Positions 46,796-55,737 of a stretch of DNA of 64,000 nucleotides are shown here, one piece after another. The notes beneath the pieces are model-generated. The model ran no database searches, was not told the DNA's origin, and saw only the letters and a list, made by a program, of their open reading frames with translations. The position numbers were made by a program, and so were the translations under genes. Position 1 is the first letter of the stretch. Every line of letters begins with the position of its first letter. This DNA comes from Lysobacter niastensis. GTDB lineage: Bacteria; Pseudomonadota; Gammaproteobacteria; Xanthomonadales; Xanthomonadaceae. The stretch is taken from the NCBI RefSeq assembly GCF_015453285.1, contig NZ_JADLZT010000001.1:310001-374000 (forward strand). Reading direction: 5' to 3'.

Positions 46796-48153
46796 GTGAG
46801 TGGAAATTCAACCGCGATGCCATCCGGGCATTCCGGTTCGTACGCTGCGGCTTCGATGCCCAGTCCGGTGTCGCGCAGCTGGTGTACGCCTTCGACGACG
46901 GCCCGGAACTGATTGAGACGATCACGGTGCCCGGCGCGCCGTTCGCGCTGGACGGCGCGCGCGCCGCCGCGGTCGAGCGCGCGCTGCGGCTGCTGCACCT
47001 GATCACCGGCGTCAGCTACTACAAAGCCGCGGTTCCGGAGGAAATCCGCATCGACAGCTACGCCATCGATGCAGATACCGCTGCGTTCCTGGAAACCATC
47101 TACGTCAACGGACTGGGCGAGTTCGCGTACCGCAACGGCTTGAACCTGCACGGCAGGATCAAATTCCCGCATGGCGAAACCGCGGCGCCCGCCGCGCCGG
47201 TGCTCGGCCTGCGCGAGCACGCGCTGGTGGCGATCGGCGGCGGCAAGGATTCGCTGGTCAGCATCGAGGCACTGCGTGCACTGGATGTCGCGCAGACCGT
47301 GACCTGGATCGGCGGCTCGCAGCTGATCCGCGCCTGCGCCGAGCGCACCGGCCTGCCGACGCTCAACATCGGTCGCGCGCTGGCGCCGCAGCTGTTCGAC
47401 TACAACCGTGAAGGCGCTTGGAACGGCCACATCCCCGTGACGGCGGTGAACTCGGTGATCATGGTGCTGGCGGCGCTGCTGCATGGCGTCGACCAGGTCG
47501 TGTTCTCCAACGAGCGTTCGGCCAGTTACGGCAGCCTGATCGAGGGCACCGGCGAGGTGAACCACCAGTGGTCGAAGGGCTGGGCGTTCGAGTCCGCCTT
47601 GGGCGACTACATCCAGCGCGAGATCGCAGCCGACCTTCATTACTACTCGCTGCTGCGTCCGCTGAGCGAACTTGCCGTGGCGCGCCAGTTCACGCGCACC
47701 GACCGGTACGACGCGCACTTCAGCAGCTGCAACCGCAACTTCCACATCCTCGGCGAACGCCCGGCCAACCGCTGGTGCGGTGTCTGCCCGAAGTGCCACT
47801 TCGTGTTCCTCGCGCTGGCGCCGTTCATGCCCAAGCCGCGCCTGATGGGCATCTTCGGCCGCAACCTGCTCGACGACACGGCGCAGACCGGCGGCTACGA
47901 CGCGCTGCTGGAGTTCCAGGACCACAAGCCGTTCGAGTGCGTCGGCGAGGGCCGTGAATCGCGTGCGGCGATGGCCGCGTTGGCCGGGCGCCCGGAATGG
48001 CGCGAGGACGCGCTGGTCGAGCGGTTCGCGCAGGAAATCCGTCCGCAGCTCGATGAAGCCGACCTGCGCATCGAGCCGCTGCTCGTCATCGACGACGAGC
48101 AGCGGATTCCGCCGCGCCTGTGGGAACGACTGCGTGCGCACCTCGCCGCTTAA
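46792..48153 (+). CDS. murL: UDP-MurNAc-L-Ala-L-Glu epimerase MurL
   Basis: Cytoplasmic enzyme of 453 residues that inverts the terminal L-Glu of UDP-MurNAc-L-Ala-L-Glu to D-Glu, using ATP. The protein has a PP-loop-like [18 protein letters not shown] near residues 147-164, which fits an ATP-activating step, plus [49 protein letters not shown] and a Cys cluster [12 protein letters not shown] (Cys329, Cys332, Cys335). These match the MurL family defined in Xanthomonas. Downstream murD2 adds the L-Glu. The ATG overlaps the lysAC stop by four bases. Confidence 0.92.
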   Translation: MSEWKFNRDAIRAFRFVRCGFDAQSGVAQLVYAFDDGPELIETITVPGAPFALDGARAAAVERALRLLHLITGVSYYKAAVPEEIRIDSYAIDADTAAFLETIYVNGLGEFAYRNGLNLHGRIKFPHGETAAPAAPVLGLREHALVAIGGGKDSLVSIEALRALDVAQTVTWIGGSQLIRACAERTGLPTLNIGRALAPQLFDYNREGAWNGHIPVTAVNSVIMVLAALLHGVDQVVFSNERSASYGSLIEGTGEVNHQWSKGWAFESALGDYIQREIAADLHYYSLLRPLSELAVARQFTRTDRYDAHFSSCNRNFHILGERPANRWCGVCPKCHFVFLALAPFMPKPRLMGIFGRNLLDDTAQTGGYDALLEFQDHKPFECVGEGRESRAAMAALAGRPEWREDALVERFAQEIRPQLDEADLRIEPLLVIDDEQRIPPRLWERLRAHLAA

Positions 48154-49552
48154 GTTCGGGCAACTCGAGGACAGCAAGGTCGCGCTCTGGGGCTGGGGCC
48201 GCGAGGGTCGCGCCGCGTATCGGGCGATCCGCTCACGCCTGTCGGCACTGCCGCTCACGCTGTTCTGCAATGCCGAAGAGGCGGCCGAGGCCGCTGCGCT
48301 CGGCGATGCGCATCTGGCGACCGAAACGGACGCCAGCGCGGAACGGTTGTCGGCCTTCGATGTGGTCGTGAAGTCGCCTGGAATCAGCCCGTATCGGGCG
48401 GAGGCCGTGACGGCCGCTGCTGCGGGAACGCGTTTCATCGGCGGCACCGCGCTGTGGTTCGGCGAGCATGCCGGCGCCGATGGCGTCGTCCCGCGCACCA
48501 TCTGCGTGACCGGTACCAAGGGCAAGAGCACCACCACCGCGCTGCTGGCGCACCTGCTGCGCGCTGGCGGCCATGTCACCGGGCTGGCCGGCAACATCGG
48601 CCTGCCGCTGCTCGAGGTGCTCGATGTCGCGCAGCCGCCGGAATTCTGGGTGATCGAGCTGTCGAGCTACCAGACCGGCGATGTCGCCCACAGCGGCGCG
48701 CATCCGCAGGTCGCGGTGGCGCTGAATGTGTTTCCCGAGCATCTGGACTGGCACGGTTCGGAAGCGCGCTATGTCGAAGACAAACTGCGCCTGCTGACCG
48801 AGGCCGCGCCGCGGGTCGCGATCATCAACGCCAACGACAAGCGCCTCACGGCGTTGTCGCTGGCGGACAGCGACGTGCGTCGCTTCGCCGATGCACAGGG
48901 TTGGCATCTGCGCGAGGACGACCTTTACCGAGGCGACGATTTCGTGATGGATACGCGCTCGCTGCCGCTGCCGGGGCGCCACAACCGCGGCAACTTGTGC
49001 GCCGTGCTGACCGCGATCGAGGCGTTGGGCCTGGATGCGAAGAAGCTGGCGCCGCATGCAGGGTCGTTCCGGCCGCTACCGCACCGGCTGCAGACGCTCG
49101 GTACCCGCGACGGCGTCGCCTACGTCAATGATTCGATCAGCACCACGCCGCACGCGAGCCTCGCCGCGCTGGACTGCTTCGGCAACCGCCGCGTCGCCAT
49201 CCTCGTCGGCGGCCACGACCGCGGCCTGCCGTGGGAGGAGTTCGCCGATGCGATGCGCACGCACGCACCGCTGGCGGTGATCACCATGGGCCAGAACGGG
49301 CCGCGTATCCACGCGCTGCTGGAGCCGGTGGCAGCACAGGGCGGTTTCCATCTCGGCGCGGCGAACGATCTCGCCGACGCGATGACGCAGGCGCAGGCCG
49401 CGCTGGGCGGCGAGGGCGTCGTGCTGCTGTCGCCGGGCGCGCCGAGCTTCGGCATGTATCGCGATTACGTGGCGCGCGGCCGGCATTTCGCAGAGCTGGC
49501 CGGCTTCGATCCGGACATGATCAGCGCCATTCCGGGACTCGGCATCGCCTGA
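48134..49552 (+). CDS. murD2: UDP-MurNAc-L-alanine:L-glutamate ligase MurD2
   Basis: Mur ligase of 472 residues that adds L-Glu (not D-Glu) to UDP-MurNAc-L-Ala, the first half of the MurD2/MurL route. The ATP site is [19 protein letters not shown] (near residue 125), followed by [41 protein letters not shown] and the C-terminal [14 protein letters not shown] and [24 protein letters not shown]. No ATG is available at the right place; GTG 48134 ([26 protein letters not shown]) is chosen and overlaps murL by 20 bases. Classical murD and racemase murI would not be needed for this branch, but their presence elsewhere was not checked. Confidence 0.9.
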   Translation: MRTSPLKFGQLEDSKVALWGWGREGRAAYRAIRSRLSALPLTLFCNAEEAAEAAALGDAHLATETDASAERLSAFDVVVKSPGISPYRAEAVTAAAAGTRFIGGTALWFGEHAGADGVVPRTICVTGTKGKSTTTALLAHLLRAGGHVTGLAGNIGLPLLEVLDVAQPPEFWVIELSSYQTGDVAHSGAHPQVAVALNVFPEHLDWHGSEARYVEDKLRLLTEAAPRVAIINANDKRLTALSLADSDVRRFADAQGWHLREDDLYRGDDFVMDTRSLPLPGRHNRGNLCAVLTAIEALGLDAKKLAPHAGSFRPLPHRLQTLGTRDGVAYVNDSISTTPHASLAALDCFGNRRVAILVGGHDRGLPWEEFADAMRTHAPLAVITMGQNGPRIHALLEPVAAQGGFHLGAANDLADAMTQAQAALGGEGVVLLSPGAPSFGMYRDYVARGRHFAELAGFDPDMISAIPGLGIA

Positions 49553-49628
49553 CCCGCGCGGGGGGCGCCTTCACGTCGGGGCGGCAGGCGGGGCGGCTAG
49601 TCTGCTCGCACCCGACAGGAGAGCCGCC

Positions 49629-50426
49629 ATGCGCCGTCTCGTTTCCGCAGCCAGCCTGGCGTTGAGCGCCGTTTTGTTGCCCGCCCACGCGGCGATGCAG
49701 GCCAATCCGGTGGAGTGGAGCATCGGCAAGGACTCCTACACCGGCATCCTGGTTTACGACGACGCCAATGCGATCAAGCGCCCGGGCCTGGTGATGGTGC
49801 CGGACTGGAAGGGCATCACGCCCGCTGCGATCGAGCGCGCCCGGCAGTTCGCCGGCGACGACTACGTGGTGCTCGTAGCTGACATGTATGGGACGAAAAT
49901 CCGGCCGAAGAACGACGACGAGGCCGGAAAGGTGGCCGGTCCGCTGCGCGATGACCGCCCGGTGCTGCGCGCGAGGATGGAAAAGGCGGTCGACGTCCTG
50001 AAAGCGCAGGCCGGCAAGGCGCCGGTCGATGCGACCAGGGTTGGGGCGTTCGGCTTCTGCTTCGGAGGCACTTCCGCTTTGGAGCTGGTGCGCGGAGGCA
50101 GCGAAGTCGCCGGCGTGGTCAGCTTCCACGGCGCCCTCTCCACGCCACTCCCGGCCAAGGACGATTCGGCACGCACCCCGGCGCTGGTCCTGAACGGTGC
50201 CGACGACCGCAGCGTCACCGACGAGGACATCGCCAGTTTCGAGAAGGAGATGGATGCGGCCGGCGCCGATTGGCAGTTCGTCAACTTCAGCGGTGCCGTG
50301 CACTGCTTCGCAGTGCCCGAAGCCAACAACCCGCCGGGCTGCGTCTACGACCCCAAGGCATCGCGACGCGCGGAAAAAATGATGCGCGACTTCTTTGACG
50401 AGCGTTTCGCGGCCGCCAGGCCGTGA
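49629..50426 (+). CDS. Exported dienelactone hydrolase family protein
   Basis: Alpha/beta-hydrolase of 265 residues of the dienelactone hydrolase family with a signal peptide (about 1-21, MRRLVSAASLALSAVLLPAHA). The catalytic triad candidates are Cys144 in FGFCFGGTS, Asp in LNGADDRSVTD and His in AVHCFAVPEANNP. Cys nucleophile in place of Ser is the family hallmark. The ATG follows AGGAG (49617-49621). Export suggests activity on extracellular or cell-envelope esters or lactones; substrate unknown. It converges with ispB. Confidence 0.87.
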   Translation: MRRLVSAASLALSAVLLPAHAAMQANPVEWSIGKDSYTGILVYDDANAIKRPGLVMVPDWKGITPAAIERARQFAGDDYVVLVADMYGTKIRPKNDDEAGKVAGPLRDDRPVLRARMEKAVDVLKAQAGKAPVDATRVGAFGFCFGGTSALELVRGGSEVAGVVSFHGALSTPLPAKDDSARTPALVLNGADDRSVTDEDIASFEKEMDAAGADWQFVNFSGAVHCFAVPEANNPPGCVYDPKASRRAEKMMRDFFDERFAAARP

Positions 50427-50444
50427 GAGGACCTGCCGCCGCGA

Positions 50445-51443
50445 TCAGTGGTCGCGGCTGACGGCGTAGCGGGCCAGGCCGCGCAGTGCCATCGTGTAGT
50501 CATTGTCCGCGATGCCGTCGAGCGCGCGCTCGGCGGCTTGCGCGTACTCGCTGGCGCGGCGGCGGCTGTAGTCGAGGCCGCCGGTGGCGTGGATTGCCGC
50601 CAGGACCTCCGGCAGCGCGCCGGTGTCGCCATGCTCGATCGCGTGCCGCAGGCGAGCGCAGGTGGACTCGTCGCTGTGGGAGATCGCATGGATCAGCGGC
50701 AGCGTGGCCTTGCCCTCGGCCAGGTCGTCGCCCAGGTTCTTGCCCAGCGTCTGCGCATCGGAGGCGTAGTCCAGGACATCGTCGGCGATCTGGAACGCGT
50801 ACCCGAGGTTGAGCCCGTAGTCGTGCAGGGCATCGCAGGTCGCCTCGTCGGCACCCGACAGCAGGGCGCCCAGACGAGTCGCGGCCGCGAACAGCACCGC
50901 CGTCTTGCGCTCGATCACCCGCAGGTACGCGGCCTCGTCGGTGTCCGGGTTGCGCACGTGCAGCAACTGAAGCACCTCGCCCTCGGCGATCTGGTTGGTG
51001 GTGTCGGCCAGGATCTGCATGACCGCCATCCGCTCCAGCTCGACCATCAGCTGGAAGCTGCGCGAGTACAGGAAGTCGCCCACCAGCACGCTGGCAGCAT
51101 TGCCCCAGACCGCGTTGGCGGTCTTGCGGCCGCGGCGCAGGTTGGATTCGTCGACGACGTCGTCGTGGAGCAGGGTGGCGGTGTGGATGAACTCGACGAC
51201 CGCGGCGAGCTGGTGCGCATCCGGTCCGCGGTGGCCGAGCGCTCCGGCTGCCAGCAGGAGCAGCATCGGACGAAGCCGCTTGCCGCCGGCGCCGATGATG
51301 TACTCGGAGACCTGGTTGATCAGGACGACGTCCGAGGCCAGCCGTCGCCGGATCAGCGCATCGACCGCCGCCATGTCCTCCCGGGCCAGGGACTGGATCG
51401 CCACCAGGTCGGGGACGGGCAGGGTCGGGGTCGTGGATTGCAT
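50445..51443 (-). CDS. ispB: Octaprenyl (polyprenyl) diphosphate synthase
   Basis: Prenyltransferase that builds the ubiquinone side chain by adding isopentenyl units to an allylic diphosphate. The 332-residue protein has the first aspartate-rich motif [15 protein letters not shown] (near residue 92) and the second, [21 protein letters not shown] (near 217), plus [18 protein letters not shown]. Length and motifs fit IspB and not short FPP synthases. A TATAAT on the minus strand (51475-51470), 27 bases before the start, is a likely -10. Divergent from ssb. Confidence 0.93.
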   Translation of the reverse strand: MQSTTPTLPVPDLVAIQSLAREDMAAVDALIRRRLASDVVLINQVSEYIIGAGGKRLRPMLLLLAAGALGHRGPDAHQLAAVVEFIHTATLLHDDVVDESNLRRGRKTANAVWGNAASVLVGDFLYSRSFQLMVELERMAVMQILADTTNQIAEGEVLQLLHVRNPDTDEAAYLRVIERKTAVLFAAATRLGALLSGADEATCDALHDYGLNLGYAFQIADDVLDYASDAQTLGKNLGDDLAEGKATLPLIHAISHSDESTCARLRHAIEHGDTGALPEVLAAIHATGGLDYSRRRASEYAQAAERALDGIADNDYTMALRGLARYAVSRDH

Positions 51444-51469
51444 GGGCGGACCGGCTCGATGGAGGCCGG

Positions 51470-51475
51470 ATTATA
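51470..51475 (-). promoter_or_regulatory. ispB -10 element
   Basis: TATAAT reading on the minus strand, 27 bases upstream of the ispB ATG. The -35 at the expected spacing is poor (GGGGGC), so only the -10 is claimed. Confidence 0.45.
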
Positions 51476-51561
51476 CGGCGTCGCCGAACGGCCGCCCCCG
51501 GCTCCGTCAAGGGAATCGCCTACATGCCACGAAGTGCCGGGCCGACCCCGCGGCGGCCCGT

Positions 51562-51567
51562 TATACT
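51562..51567 (+). promoter_or_regulatory. ssb -10 element
   Basis: TATACT 50 bases upstream of the ssb ATG. The -35 is not evident. Confidence 0.4.
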
Positions 51568-51616
51568 CCAATGTCAGTCGCCAGCCCCGGCGGCACAGCG
51601 AAGGACACACGAACCC

Positions 51617-52126
51617 ATGGCACGCGGCATCAACAAGGTCATCCTGGTCGGCAACCTCGGCAACGACCCCGAAACGAAATACACCCAGGGTGGCATGGCG
51701 GTGACCAAGGTCAGCCTGGCGACCACCAGCGTGCGCAAGGATCGTGAAGGCAATACGCAGGAGCGCACCGAATGGCACCGCGTGACCTTCTTCGGCAAGC
51801 TCGGCGAGATCGCCGGCGAATACCTGCGCAAGGGCAGCCAGGTCTACGTCGAAGGTTCCATCCGCTACGACAAGTACACCGGCCAGGATGGTACGGAGCG
51901 CTATTCGACCGACATCATCGCCGACGAGATGCAGATGCTCGGTGGCCGCGCCGGTGAGGGTGGCGGCGGTGGCGGTGGCGGTGGAAGCCGCGGCGAGTAC
52001 CGCGGCGGCGGCGAGCGCCAGTCGCGTCCGCCGGCGCGCCAGGAAGCGGCCCCGCGCCGCGAAGCCCCGCCGGCCAAGTCCAACGATTTCGCCGACGATT
52101 TCGCCGACGACGACATCCCGTTCTGA
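51617..52126 (+). CDS. ssb: Single-stranded DNA-binding protein
   Basis: ssDNA-binding protein of 169 residues essential in replication and repair. Order: OB-fold (1-110) starting [22 protein letters not shown] with [32 protein letters not shown]; a Gly-rich linker (about 113-140, with eight consecutive Gly); and the acidic tip [10 protein letters not shown] that binds partner proteins. The ATG at 51617 is the canonical start. A strong terminator lies 19 bases after the stop. Confidence 0.97.
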   Translation: MARGINKVILVGNLGNDPETKYTQGGMAVTKVSLATTSVRKDREGNTQERTEWHRVTFFGKLGEIAGEYLRKGSQVYVEGSIRYDKYTGQDGTERYSTDIIADEMQMLGGRAGEGGGGGGGGGSRGEYRGGGERQSRPPARQEAAPRREAPPAKSNDFADDFADDDIPF

Positions 52127-52144
52127 TCCCGATCGCATGAAAAC

Positions 52145-52182
52145 TGCCGCGGCCGGACGGGCTGCGGCCGCGGCATTGTTTT
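52145..52182 (+). terminator. Intrinsic terminator of ssb
   Basis: TGCCGCGGCCG (52145-52155) and CGGCCGCGGCA (52165-52175) form a perfect 11-bp stem with a 9-base loop, followed by TTGTTTT (52176-52182). It separates ssb from the rml operon. Confidence 0.88.
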
Positions 52183-52201
52183 GATAAATGGAGTTTTACT
52201 A

Positions 52202-53254
52202 GTGCGTACTTGGCTTGTGACTGGCGGCGCAGGTTTCATCGGCGGCAATTTCGTTCTCGACGCCGTAAAGCAGGGAGTGCGGGTTATCAACCTCGACGCA
52301 CTCACCTATGCGGGTAATCTCGATACCCTGGCCTCGATCCAGTCGGATCCGAATCACCTGTTCGTGCAGGGCGATATCGGCGATGCCGCACTGGTCGAGC
52401 AGTTGTTGCGCGAGCACCACCCCGACGCGGTGATCAACTTCGCGGCCGAAAGCCACGTCGACCGCTCGATCGACGGCCCGGCGGCCTTCGTGCAGACCAA
52501 CGTCGTCGGCACGCTCAGCCTGCTGGAGAAGACGCGCGACTACTGGAAGTCGCTCGACGAAGCCGGCCGTGCCGCGTTCCGCTTCCTGCACGTGTCGACC
52601 GACGAGGTCTACGGCACGCTCGGCGACACCGGCAAGTTCACCGAGGAAACCCCGTACGCCCCCAACTCGCCGTACTCCGCGTCGAAGGCTGCGTCCGACC
52701 ATCTGGTCCGCGCCTTCCACCACACCTATGGCCTGCCGGTGCTGACCACCAACTGCTCCAACAACTACGGTCAGTTCCAGTTCCCCGAAAAGCTCATCCC
52801 GCTGATCATCGCCAAGGCGCTGGCCGGCGAGCCGCTGCCGGTCTATGGCGATGGCAGGAACGTGCGTGACTGGCTGTTCGTCGGCGATCACTGCGCCGCC
52901 ATCCGTCGCGTGCTGGACGCCGGCCGCGTCGGCGAGACCTACAACGTCGGTGGCGATGCCGAGCGCGAGAACATTTTTGTCGTGAAGACGATCTGCAAGC
53001 TGCTCGACGAGCGCAGCCCGCTGCCGGACGGCCGTGCGCGCGAATCGCTGATCACCTTCGTCAAGGACCGCCCTGGTCACGATCGCCGCTACGCCATCGA
53101 TGCGTCCAAGCTCCAGAACGAGCTGGGGTGGGCACCGACGGTGACGTTCGAACAGGGCATCGCCCAGACCGTCGACTGGTACCTCGGTAACCAGCCGTGG
53201 GTCCAGCGCGTGCTCGACGGCAGCTACCGCCTCGAACGCATTGGACAGGCCTGA
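52202..53254 (+). CDS. rfbB: dTDP-glucose 4,6-dehydratase RmlB
   Basis: NAD-dependent dehydratase of 350 residues for the second step of dTDP-L-rhamnose biosynthesis, converting dTDP-glucose to dTDP-4-keto-6-deoxyglucose. VTGGAGFIGGNFVLD (6-20) is the Rossmann NAD site, HVSTDEVYGTLGDTG holds the Asp/Glu pair and YSASKAASDHLV the Tyr/Lys pair. The start is GTG 52202, with GGAG (52189-52192) nine bases upstream. First gene of rfbBACD, separated from ssb by the terminator. Confidence 0.95.
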   Translation: MRTWLVTGGAGFIGGNFVLDAVKQGVRVINLDALTYAGNLDTLASIQSDPNHLFVQGDIGDAALVEQLLREHHPDAVINFAAESHVDRSIDGPAAFVQTNVVGTLSLLEKTRDYWKSLDEAGRAAFRFLHVSTDEVYGTLGDTGKFTEETPYAPNSPYSASKAASDHLVRAFHHTYGLPVLTTNCSNNYGQFQFPEKLIPLIIAKALAGEPLPVYGDGRNVRDWLFVGDHCAAIRRVLDAGRVGETYNVGGDAERENIFVVKTICKLLDERSPLPDGRARESLITFVKDRPGHDRRYAIDASKLQNELGWAPTVTFEQGIAQTVDWYLGNQPWVQRVLDGSYRLERIGQA

Positions 53255-53263
53255 GGAACGAAC

Positions 53264-54148
53264 ATGAACCGTAAGGGCATCATTCTCGCCGGTGGATCCG
53301 GCACCCGGCTGTATCCGATCACGCAGGGCATCAGCAAGCAGCTGCTGCCGGTGTACGACAAGCCGATGATCTATTACCCGCTCAGCGTGCTGATGCTGGC
53401 GGGCATCCGCGAAGTGCTGGTGATCAACACGCCGCACGAGCAGCCCCTGTTCCAGACCCTGCTTGGCGACGGCTCGCAGTGGGGCATGCGTATCGAGTAC
53501 GCGGTGCAGCCCAGCCCGGACGGCCTGGCGCAGGCGTACCTGATCGGCCGCGATTTCGTCGACGGCCAGCCGAGCTGCCTGGTCCTGGGCGACAACATCT
53601 TCCACGGCCCCGGCCTGACCGCGATGCTCAAGCGCGCGGGCGAGCGTGACCATGGCGCAACCGTGTTCGGCTACTGGGTCAAGGACCCGGAGCGTTACGG
53701 TGTCGCCGAGTTCGACAATGATGGAAAGGTGATTGGGCTGGAAGAAAAGCCGGTCAAGCCGCGTTCCAACTATGCAGTCACCGGCCTGTATTTCTACGAC
53801 GGCCGCGCCAGCGAGTTCGCTTCGCAACTCAAGCCGTCCGCGCGTGGCGAACTCGAGATCACCGATCTCAACGCCCGCTACCTCGAGGAGGGCTCGCTGC
53901 ACCTGGAGCAGCTCGGCCGCGGCTACGCCTGGCTCGACACCGGCACGCACCAGTCGCTGCTGGAGGCGTCCAACTACATCGAGACCATCGAAGCCCGCCA
54001 GGGCCTGCGCGTCTGCTGCCCGGAGGAGATCGCCTGGAACAACGGCTGGATCGATGCCGAGCAGCTCAATGCGCTGGCCAAACCGCTGGCCAAGAACGGC
54101 TACGGCCAGTACCTGCTGAGCCTGGTCGACCGCGGTTACGTGCCATGA
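53264..54148 (+). CDS. rfbA: Glucose-1-phosphate thymidylyltransferase RmlA
   Basis: First enzyme of the rhamnose pathway, forming dTDP-glucose from glucose-1-phosphate and dTTP. The 294-residue protein begins [40 protein letters not shown], the nucleotidyltransferase core with the dTTP loop at 8-20, and has [12 protein letters not shown] and [18 protein letters not shown]. End product dTDP-rhamnose usually inhibits this enzyme. The start follows GAGGA; the end overlaps rfbC by four bases (ATGA). Confidence 0.96.
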   Translation: MNRKGIILAGGSGTRLYPITQGISKQLLPVYDKPMIYYPLSVLMLAGIREVLVINTPHEQPLFQTLLGDGSQWGMRIEYAVQPSPDGLAQAYLIGRDFVDGQPSCLVLGDNIFHGPGLTAMLKRAGERDHGATVFGYWVKDPERYGVAEFDNDGKVIGLEEKPVKPRSNYAVTGLYFYDGRASEFASQLKPSARGELEITDLNARYLEEGSLHLEQLGRGYAWLDTGTHQSLLEASNYIETIEARQGLRVCCPEEIAWNNGWIDAEQLNALAKPLAKNGYGQYLLSLVDRGYVP

Positions 54149-54702
54149 AGATCATCGAAACCGATCTGCCCGGCTGCGTGGTCGTCGAACCGCGGGTCTT
54201 TGGTGACGCCCGCGGCTTCTTCTTCGAATCCTTCAACAGCGACAAGCTCGCCGAGCACGGCCTGCAGCCGAAGTTCGTGCAGGGCAACGTGTCCTCGTCG
54301 GTGCGTGGCGTGCTGCGCGGCCTGCATTACCAGTGGCCCAATCCGCAGGGCAAGTATGTCTCCGTCGTCGAGGGCGAGGTCTGGGACGTGGCCGTCGACA
54401 TCCGTCGGGGTTCGCCGCACTTCGGTCGTTGGACGGCGGTGCTGCTGAGTGCGGAGAACAAGCGCCATTTCTGGATTCCGGAAGGGTTTGCGCATGGCTT
54501 CGTCACGCTGAGCGAGCGCGCGGTCTTCAGTTATCTGTGCACGGCGACGTATGACGCCAGCGCCGATGCCGGCATCCGCTGGAACGATGCGAAGCTCGGA
54601 ATCGACTGGCCGGTGACCGACGTGGCCCTGTCCGACAAGGACGCGCGCGCTCCGTTCCTCGACGAGGTGCCGGAAGACCGCCTTCCGATTTACGTCCCAT
54701 GA
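54145..54702 (+). CDS. rfbC: dTDP-4-dehydrorhamnose 3,5-epimerase RmlC
   Basis: Double epimerase of 185 residues with the cupin fold that inverts C3 and C5 of the 4-keto sugar. The catalytic His61 lies in [15 protein letters not shown], and [23 protein letters not shown] covers the active-site Tyr/Asp strands. [20 protein letters not shown] is the family N-terminus. ATG overlaps rfbA by four bases; ten bases separate it from rfbD. Confidence 0.96.
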   Translation: MKIIETDLPGCVVVEPRVFGDARGFFFESFNSDKLAEHGLQPKFVQGNVSSSVRGVLRGLHYQWPNPQGKYVSVVEGEVWDVAVDIRRGSPHFGRWTAVLLSAENKRHFWIPEGFAHGFVTLSERAVFSYLCTATYDASADAGIRWNDAKLGIDWPVTDVALSDKDARAPFLDEVPEDRLPIYVP

Positions 54703-54712
54703 GTTACGGGCC

Positions 54713-55603
54713 ATGAGGATCCTGCTTCTAGGAGGCAATGGCCAGGTCGGCCATGAACTGCGTCGCAGCCTGGCCTCGTTGGGCGAGGTGGTGGTCACCA
54801 CGCGCAGCGGCGAGGTCGACGGAGAAGTGTGCGAGCGGCTTGACCTGTCGGAACTGGACGCGATCGAGCCGTTGCTGGATCGCATCCTGCCGGAAGTCGT
54901 CGTCAACGCGACGGCCTACACCGCGGTCGATCGCGCCGAAGACGATGCCGCAGCGGCGTTCCGCGCCAATGCGGAGGGGCCAGGTCGCTTGGCCGAAACC
55001 TGCGCCGCCCGTGGCATCACGCTGGTTCACTACTCGACCGACTACGTGTTCGACGGCAGCGGAACGCGTCCCTATCGCGAGGATGATGCGACGGCGCCGC
55101 TGGGAGTCTATGGCGCCAGCAAGCTGGCAGGCGAAGAGGCCATCCGCGCCAGCGGTGCCAGGCACATGATCCTGCGCACGGCGTGGGTGTATGGGATGTA
55201 CGGCAACAATTTCCTGCGCACGATGCTGCGCGTCGGCGCCGAGCGTGACGAACTGCGCGTGGTGTCCGACCAGCGTGGCTCGCCGACGCCGGCCTGGCTG
55301 ATCGCCGACGTCACCGCCCAGGTCCTCGAAAAGGGTGTCAGTGAATCCGGCGTTCGCCACCTGGTCGCCGCGGGCGAAACCACCTGGCATGGCTTCGCCA
55401 ATGCGATTTTCGAAGAGGCGGTATCTCGCCATCGCATGGTGCGGCATCCAAACGTGACGGCCATCACGACCTCCGAGTACCCCACGCCAGCCCGGCGTCC
55501 CGCTTACTCGGTGCTCGACACCGCAGCATTGCGCGGCGACTTCGATGTGCGCTTGCCTGATTGGCGCCGAGCGCTGACCGAGACCTTCGACAGGGCGCCC
55601 TGA
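54713..55603 (+). CDS. rfbD: dTDP-4-dehydrorhamnose reductase RmlD
   Basis: NADPH-dependent reductase of 296 residues, last step to dTDP-L-rhamnose. Rossmann loop LLLGGNGQVGHELRRSL (5-20), TAYTAVDRAEDD, HYSTDYVFDGSG with the Thr of the triad, and YGASKLAGEEAIRAS (Tyr/Lys) match the family. Last gene of the operon; the rhamnose likely serves LPS or exopolysaccharide. A hairpin follows 19 bases after the stop. Confidence 0.95.
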   Translation: MRILLLGGNGQVGHELRRSLASLGEVVVTTRSGEVDGEVCERLDLSELDAIEPLLDRILPEVVVNATAYTAVDRAEDDAAAAFRANAEGPGRLAETCAARGITLVHYSTDYVFDGSGTRPYREDDATAPLGVYGASKLAGEEAIRASGARHMILRTAWVYGMYGNNFLRTMLRVGAERDELRVVSDQRGSPTPAWLIADVTAQVLEKGVSESGVRHLVAAGETTWHGFANAIFEEAVSRHRMVRHPNVTAITTSEYPTPARRPAYSVLDTAALRGDFDVRLPDWRRALTETFDRAP

Positions 55604-55622
55604 CCCGGCCCTTCTGTGACAA

Positions 55623-55643
55623 GCCGCTTTGATGCAAAGCGGC
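55623..55643 (+). terminator. 9-bp hairpin after rfbD
   Basis: GCCGCTTTG (55623-55631) and CAAAGCGGC (55635-55643) pair around ATG, 19 bases beyond rfbD. No T tract follows, so efficiency is uncertain. Confidence 0.45.
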
Positions 55644-55737
55644 AGTCCATTGAGCTAGCCTGTGCGAGCGCGCAAGGACACATCCTGCGCGTGGCCGATG
55701 GATGGCCTTGGATCATTTCACAGGAGTGGGGGGGAGA

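Noticed and set aside
51961-51990. Minisatellite in ssb
   Set aside because: The GGC/GGT run encodes the normal Gly-rich SSB linker; not a separate repeat element.
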